From Cladocopium goreaui (taxonomy: Eukaryota; Sar; Dinophyceae; Suessiales; Symbiodiniaceae): DNA of 64,000 nucleotides. Below, piece by piece: positions 59,396-64,000 of this stretch; position 1 is the stretch's first letter; the number at the start of each line of letters is the position of its first letter. A program made the translations under genes and the position numbers. The notes beneath the pieces were generated by a model. It had not been told where the DNA came from and searched no databases. It was given only the letters and a program-made list of their open reading frames with translations. The stretch spans positions 1-64,000 of the forward strand of contig CAMXCT020006312.1 in the NCBI GenBank assembly GCA_947184155.2, written 5' to 3'.

Positions 59396-62300
59396 TACCT
59401 GATGATAGGTGGAGTGTGTCCCGGCAAGACAGCACCCTACTGGAAGAATCGGCAGAAAAATACCAGCCTCCAACCAAAGAAGTAACCAAAGCTGTGAAAC
59501 TTGTCACAGCTCTTCGGTCTGAGTCAGTCTGCTGGGTCGGGGGGTCTCAGTTGGCGACCACGGACGTTTTCCGCGAGGGTCGAAGCCAACGACACTGCCA
59601 GGTCTGTCCAGTTCAAGGCAGGACTACTACATCGCAATCGAGGATTCTGGCAGCAACGGAACCTGGATTGATGATGGTGGATGGTTGGTAGTTGAACATG
59701 ATTTTCGTGAACAAACATTGTAAATATGATAAAATAGTATAGAATATAACATCGAATCATACATATGATTTCATAAAATATTATATAATAACATATAATC
59801 ATTACGACATATGATATATAATGCAACACAATATATCGTATAATATTATGTATTACATTAGTGAAATCATCTGGTTACTATTCTTTCCTGAACCGGACGA
59901 CTGAAACATGTTGAAACAACCAATCAGATGGGATCAATTGGGTTTTCTCATGATCCACCAAGCCCAGCTCAACAAAACCAGTCGATTCACAGTCACTTAG
60001 TTACCCATGTTGGCAAGGAAGCAGCCAATCTGATGTGGTTTTTACGCAATGTTCATGGCAATGAGAATCATTTTCTCGGTGATTTAAAAACTTTCAATAT
60101 CCCAAGAAAAAACCTAAGATATGGTAAGTCATTGGAACCGGGTTTTTGTTGCCCGCAAATCCACTCCAAAACCTTGGTAATCAAAAGGAGTCATTCTTCA
60201 TGAGTGTTGCTCACTTATCTCTTTAGATATGTTTAGTATATATATATACTGAAAAGTATGAATTGTATTGAATTGTATGATAGTACTTAGTACTAAATCA
60301 TATATCATATGTTCAGATCATATGTACTATATAAAATACTATATAAATCATGACTTCACCCATCGCTTCAGGAATCAGCATGACCTTTCAGATGGAATTG
60401 GGCGAGGCATCTTTTTATCGTTTCTGCTGCCGAGACGCTGGTTGCTCTGAGATTGAAAGCAACGACACTCAGCGAGTTGACTGGGGGAAGGGAAAGCCAG
60501 TTCCAACTATACTTGAAGTGTGTGTCAGTAAAGATGAAAATATGTACGATCAAGCAAACAGACTTCAGATTGGTCACGAACTCAACATTTGAACCGTACT
60601 AACTGCTCAATGTTGGCCTACAAGAAAGGTTACACGCTGGTGTGTTTAATAAAGTTCCAAATTGGGTTCCGTTGGCGCAATTGCCAGGCAGTTGCAAAGG
60701 GTGATCATAGGGCCACATTCAGTCATCATTTCGATCCACTCCCCTGGGTGAATCATCGTTGGGTACAGTAGTTTAACGCCTTAGATCTTGCTCTAAATGG
60801 GGAATATCACAAGATCCACATTTCTAGCAATACCCAATATTATATAAGATTGAGAACAATGGGACATATCATAAGATCCACATTTTATGTACATTTATAG
60901 CATAAATGGGGATATCGGGATATCTTCCCATTGTGCTGATCCTATCGGAATTCTGAATCAGTACCTGAGTAGCTGGCTGATCAGGTTGCATCCATCGTGT
61001 GGCGGTCACACTTTATAATATATATACTACCCCCTGGTAAATTAACATAGACCCTGAAAATCACCAATCTTTAATGGAAACTAATCTTCCAACCCCTATC
61101 TGCCAGGGTCTATGTTAATTTACCAGAGGGTATATACCAGTAATTAAGGTTTAGTAAGATTAGTAGTTTACTACTACCATATTATCATATTGGTAAATAA
61201 TAACTTTAGTATACTGTGTACTCAGTGTTGAAATATCATATTAGTAAAATTTAGTAAACATGTTACTACCAATGGCCAACGAGTTTGTGTCTCAGGCTTC
61301 TCAAAGGTTGGGGCCCAGTCTGTCGAACATTTTGAGCCACAAGCTCACAGTCGTCGTCTTGGGCTGATGGCCAGGTAAGAAAAAATGAGATGCCATGAAC
61401 TGTAGCCCGAAAGCTGATTCATGATATTGTGGTTGGGTTTCATTCCAGCTTGTTGGTTAAATGTGTTCAACATTGTTGACATGACTTAAGCATTTACTAT
61501 ATTACTTGGTGATCGCTCCTAGCATGTTGTTGCCCATCTTCAATCCCAAACATTCCCAAAGCATCGATTTGCCACTGCCTCCGGAGGATCAGAAGTCACA
61601 ACTTCGTTTGAAGCTGATGATTGCTCCACAACAGTTTGGCACCTGCCAACTCCAACTGAGAGGTCTACAAAGCGCCTAGCTGATCGCGGAATTGGATCTG
61701 ACATGATCTGACGAACCATCCACCAACGTCCCAACAAGGGTTAGTGAATTTGGATAGCTTCACATGTTTTTTTCTAGATTTTCATGTTGTAGCTGGAATT
61801 TTGATGCTGGGGTTGGAACATTTAGGGATCCAATCATATTCTGATGAGGATGCATTTTAGGGCTATTATGAGGCGCTTGGTTTTTGGTTGTTATTGGAAC
61901 TTCCAATGGAAATGGGATTGGCTCCCCATGGTATATTCATATCTCGATAGCTTCATTGGTTGCCTCCATTTCGGTGGTTGGGTTTCTCTATGTTTTTGTG
62001 TCTTCCCCCCCTCGGAATAAACATACGGAAATACATGGAAATACCTACAGGAAACCACAATTGATTGTTGTTTGCCAACGGGGTTTCCAGGTTGAACAGG
62101 CGGTACTGAGATTCTGGTTGCCAGTAAACACTACTTCAAAGAACGTCGATGTCTTTCGCACTGAGAGTTGTCTAACCAACCACAGCTGGGATGTAGAGCC
62201 CAAAATGGTGGGTGAAACAGCGGCTGCGTCACCAGCAATTTTAACCATTTTAGCCAGGCTCACGCTTTAGCCAAGCTAGCCAAGCGCTGCTGACTCAGCT

Positions 62301-63169
62301 CATCTTTGCTCATACTGAGGCAACACCTACAATTTCACAGTGCTATCTTTGAGACACCTTTCCACTGCGATGAATGCTGAATTGGAGGCCCCCTTTGCTC
62401 CGTATCGCGCAAAACAGCATGCCTACGACTCCGACTTGGTCAAGCCGGATGGCGTAGAGGAGCTGGTGCTGTCGCCAGGCTGAAGCAATTTGGTCACTGT
62501 CATACAGTCGTACACCATCCCCGGGTCATCACCATTTTTATGGTATGTTTACCATCCCCAAGTGCTAGGTTTATTATTGGATATACCACATTGGTCAACA
62601 TTGGTAATTTGCTTTGGTATGACCAACGTCGTAGTCAGACACTTTTGTACTTTTGGGTTCCCATGGGCTCTCACTGAATGGTTAACAGTTATATATATAT
62701 ATAGATTGATGATTTGGGTTTTGCTGATCCTTTTGGGTCTTGAATTCTGCTGTGGTCTTCAGTTTTCATTTGACTGGGAGAAGGGCACTGAGCGCTGTGT
62801 TGGGATGTGTTGGGAGTTGTAATGTTTGTTCATTATGAGCTCCAAAACTGCGTTTGCTTGCAGATTTTGGAGGAGAATTTGAAGGTTTTGAAGTCAATCG
62901 TCCGTCCAGATATGTTTCTGTGCCCCCAGAATCGTCTAAGTCTAAGAGCCAAATTTGCCGGTCTACCATCCTTCCAATGGTGTATGATGATAATGTCATT
63001 TGGCAAAGGAGCACACCCCATGTAAAGCTATTTCTAGATGATTTTAACATGCAATGTATATATATATATTTATTGAAATTATATATGCTTATACATGGAT
63101 ACATTAGATGAAGGTCTGTATATGACAATTTTTGTATATGTTGATACAATAGATACAAGACATATAATC

Positions 63170-63201
<32 letters not shown>

Positions 63202-63392
63202 CGTCCATTGCCATGTCAGATTCCCTGGACCCCTCACTGAGGACCAGTACGCTCCAGATCGACGCCTCTCGCATCCGGCCCTCCCTGGTGGCGTATGGCC
63301 TCCGCGCAACGAGCAACGCGTCCGCGTACGACCTGACGCTGGAGCAGTCCAAGACTTACAGCTCGGTGACGCTCAAGGCGAACATCTCTGAA
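59396..63392 (+). CDS. FHA-like domain protein, partial gene
   Basis: Exons read: 59396-59601, 59622-59676, 60372-60475, 60688-60757, 61296-61374, 61562-61662, 62388-62478, 63220-63392. The first two carry an FHA-like phosphothreonine-binding pattern: VCWVGGSQLATTDV (the GR strand region, with GG for GR), GRSQRHCQ (the S-x-x-H core), then YYIAIEDSGSNGTWIDD (the S-x-NGT loop). Phase-consistent joins are 59676/60372, 60475/60688, 60757/61296, 61374/61562 (canonical GTAAGA donor) and 62478/63220 (GC donor). The join 61662/62388 is unresolved. The last exon reads TLQIDASRIRPSLVAYGLRA and is beta-rich with no domain I know. The first two segments are separated by only 20 nt and differ in frame. 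The start and the 3' end are not in view. Confidence 0.5.
61028..61132. mobile_element. MITE-like family C, copy 6
   Basis: Ends TACCCCCTGGTAAATTAAC and GTTAATTTACCAGAGGGTA. The interior AACATAGACCCTGAAAATCA is close to consensus. Confidence 0.85.
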
Positions 63393-63435
63393 GCTTGGAC
63401 TTGAAGTTAGATGGATGATTCTGGATGATGGATGT

Positions 63436-63528
63436 TAACAACAACAACAACAACAACAACAGCCAACAACAACAACAACAGCAACAACAACAACAACAAA
63501 CAACAACAAACAACAACAACAACAACAA

Positions 63529-63569
<41 letters not shown>

Positions 63570-63733
63570 ACAACAACAACAAACAACAACCACAACCACA
63601 ACAACAATAACAACAAACAACAACCACAACAACAACAACAACAGCAGCAACTCACAACAAACAACAAGCAAAAAACAACAAACAACAAACAACAAACAAC
63701 AAACAACAAACAACAAACAACAAACAACAACAA

Positions 63734-63789
<56 letters not shown>

Positions 63790-63814
63790 CCAGCACCAGC
63801 ACCAGCACCAGCAG

Positions 63815-63850
<36 letters not shown>

Positions 63851-64000
63851 TAATAGCAACAAACAACAGACAACAACAACAACAACAAACAACAGACAAC
63901 AGACAACAGACAACAGACAACAGACAACAGACAACAGACAACAAACAACAACCAACAACCAACAACCAACAACCAACAACCAACAACCAACAACAACAGC
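63436..64000. repeat. CAA/CAG triplets and CAACAAA/CAACAGA/CAACCAA heptamers
   Basis: CAA triplets, CAGCAA hexamers and CAGCAC pass into heptamer arrays (AACAAAC, CAACAGA, AACCAAC) that run off the window. The array begins about 44 bp after the last exon. ORFs inside it are artefacts. Sequencing or assembly collapse at this edge is possible. Confidence 0.9.

Noticed and set aside
63407-63996. Poly-L/V/C and poly-Q/N proteins at the right edge
   Set aside because: Pure translations of CAA/CAG triplets and heptamers.

Overview
The window reads as nuclear DNA of a dinoflagellate, most likely a Symbiodiniaceae-type (Suessiales) genome. The evidence is internal. Short GC-rich exons on the + strand are separated by AT-rich introns full of repeats. 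Splice donors are GT, GC and GA, and acceptors are nearly always AG followed by G. Neighbouring genes share one direction with short gaps. Many families of roughly 100-bp inverted-repeat elements (MITE-like; letters A to I below are my own labels) occupy introns and spacers. No rRNA, tRNA, CRISPR array or bacterial operon was seen.

Layout. 1-3.6 kb: repeat-rich DNA with no gene I can support. 3.66-5.89 kb: an uninterrupted 744-codon ORF for a C5 cytosine DNA methyltransferase, followed by apparently frameshifted relics (to about 6.42 kb), a 4.4-kb array of a 23-bp repeat (6.43-10.79 kb) and a short OTU-protease-like C-terminal tail (to 10.93 kb). This block looks like a decayed selfish element rather than host genes. 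13.07-14.33 kb: two exons of an alpha/beta hydrolase (ABHD17/Bem46-like), carrying the catalytic Asp and His regions. 17.0-24.51 kb: exons of an unrecognised gene ending at TAA 24512. 24.97-40.36 kb: a manganese-type superoxide dismutase in nine small exons (38-112 bp) spread over 15.4 kb. 41.0-58.92 kb: about 19 in-frame exons of an unrecognised large membrane protein. 59.4 kb to beyond 63.4 kb: exons of a protein with an FHA-like domain, running into a CAA/CAG array at the right edge.

The introns hold most of the DNA: about 45 MITE-like copies, a 180-bp triple repeat, an inverted T-rich/A-rich element, and 12-bp and 40-bp minisatellites. All exon models come from reading frame, splice-phase agreement and motif recognition by eye. 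No transcript or database was consulted. The SOD and methyltransferase calls are firm. The membrane-protein and FHA models are supported mainly by phase consistency.
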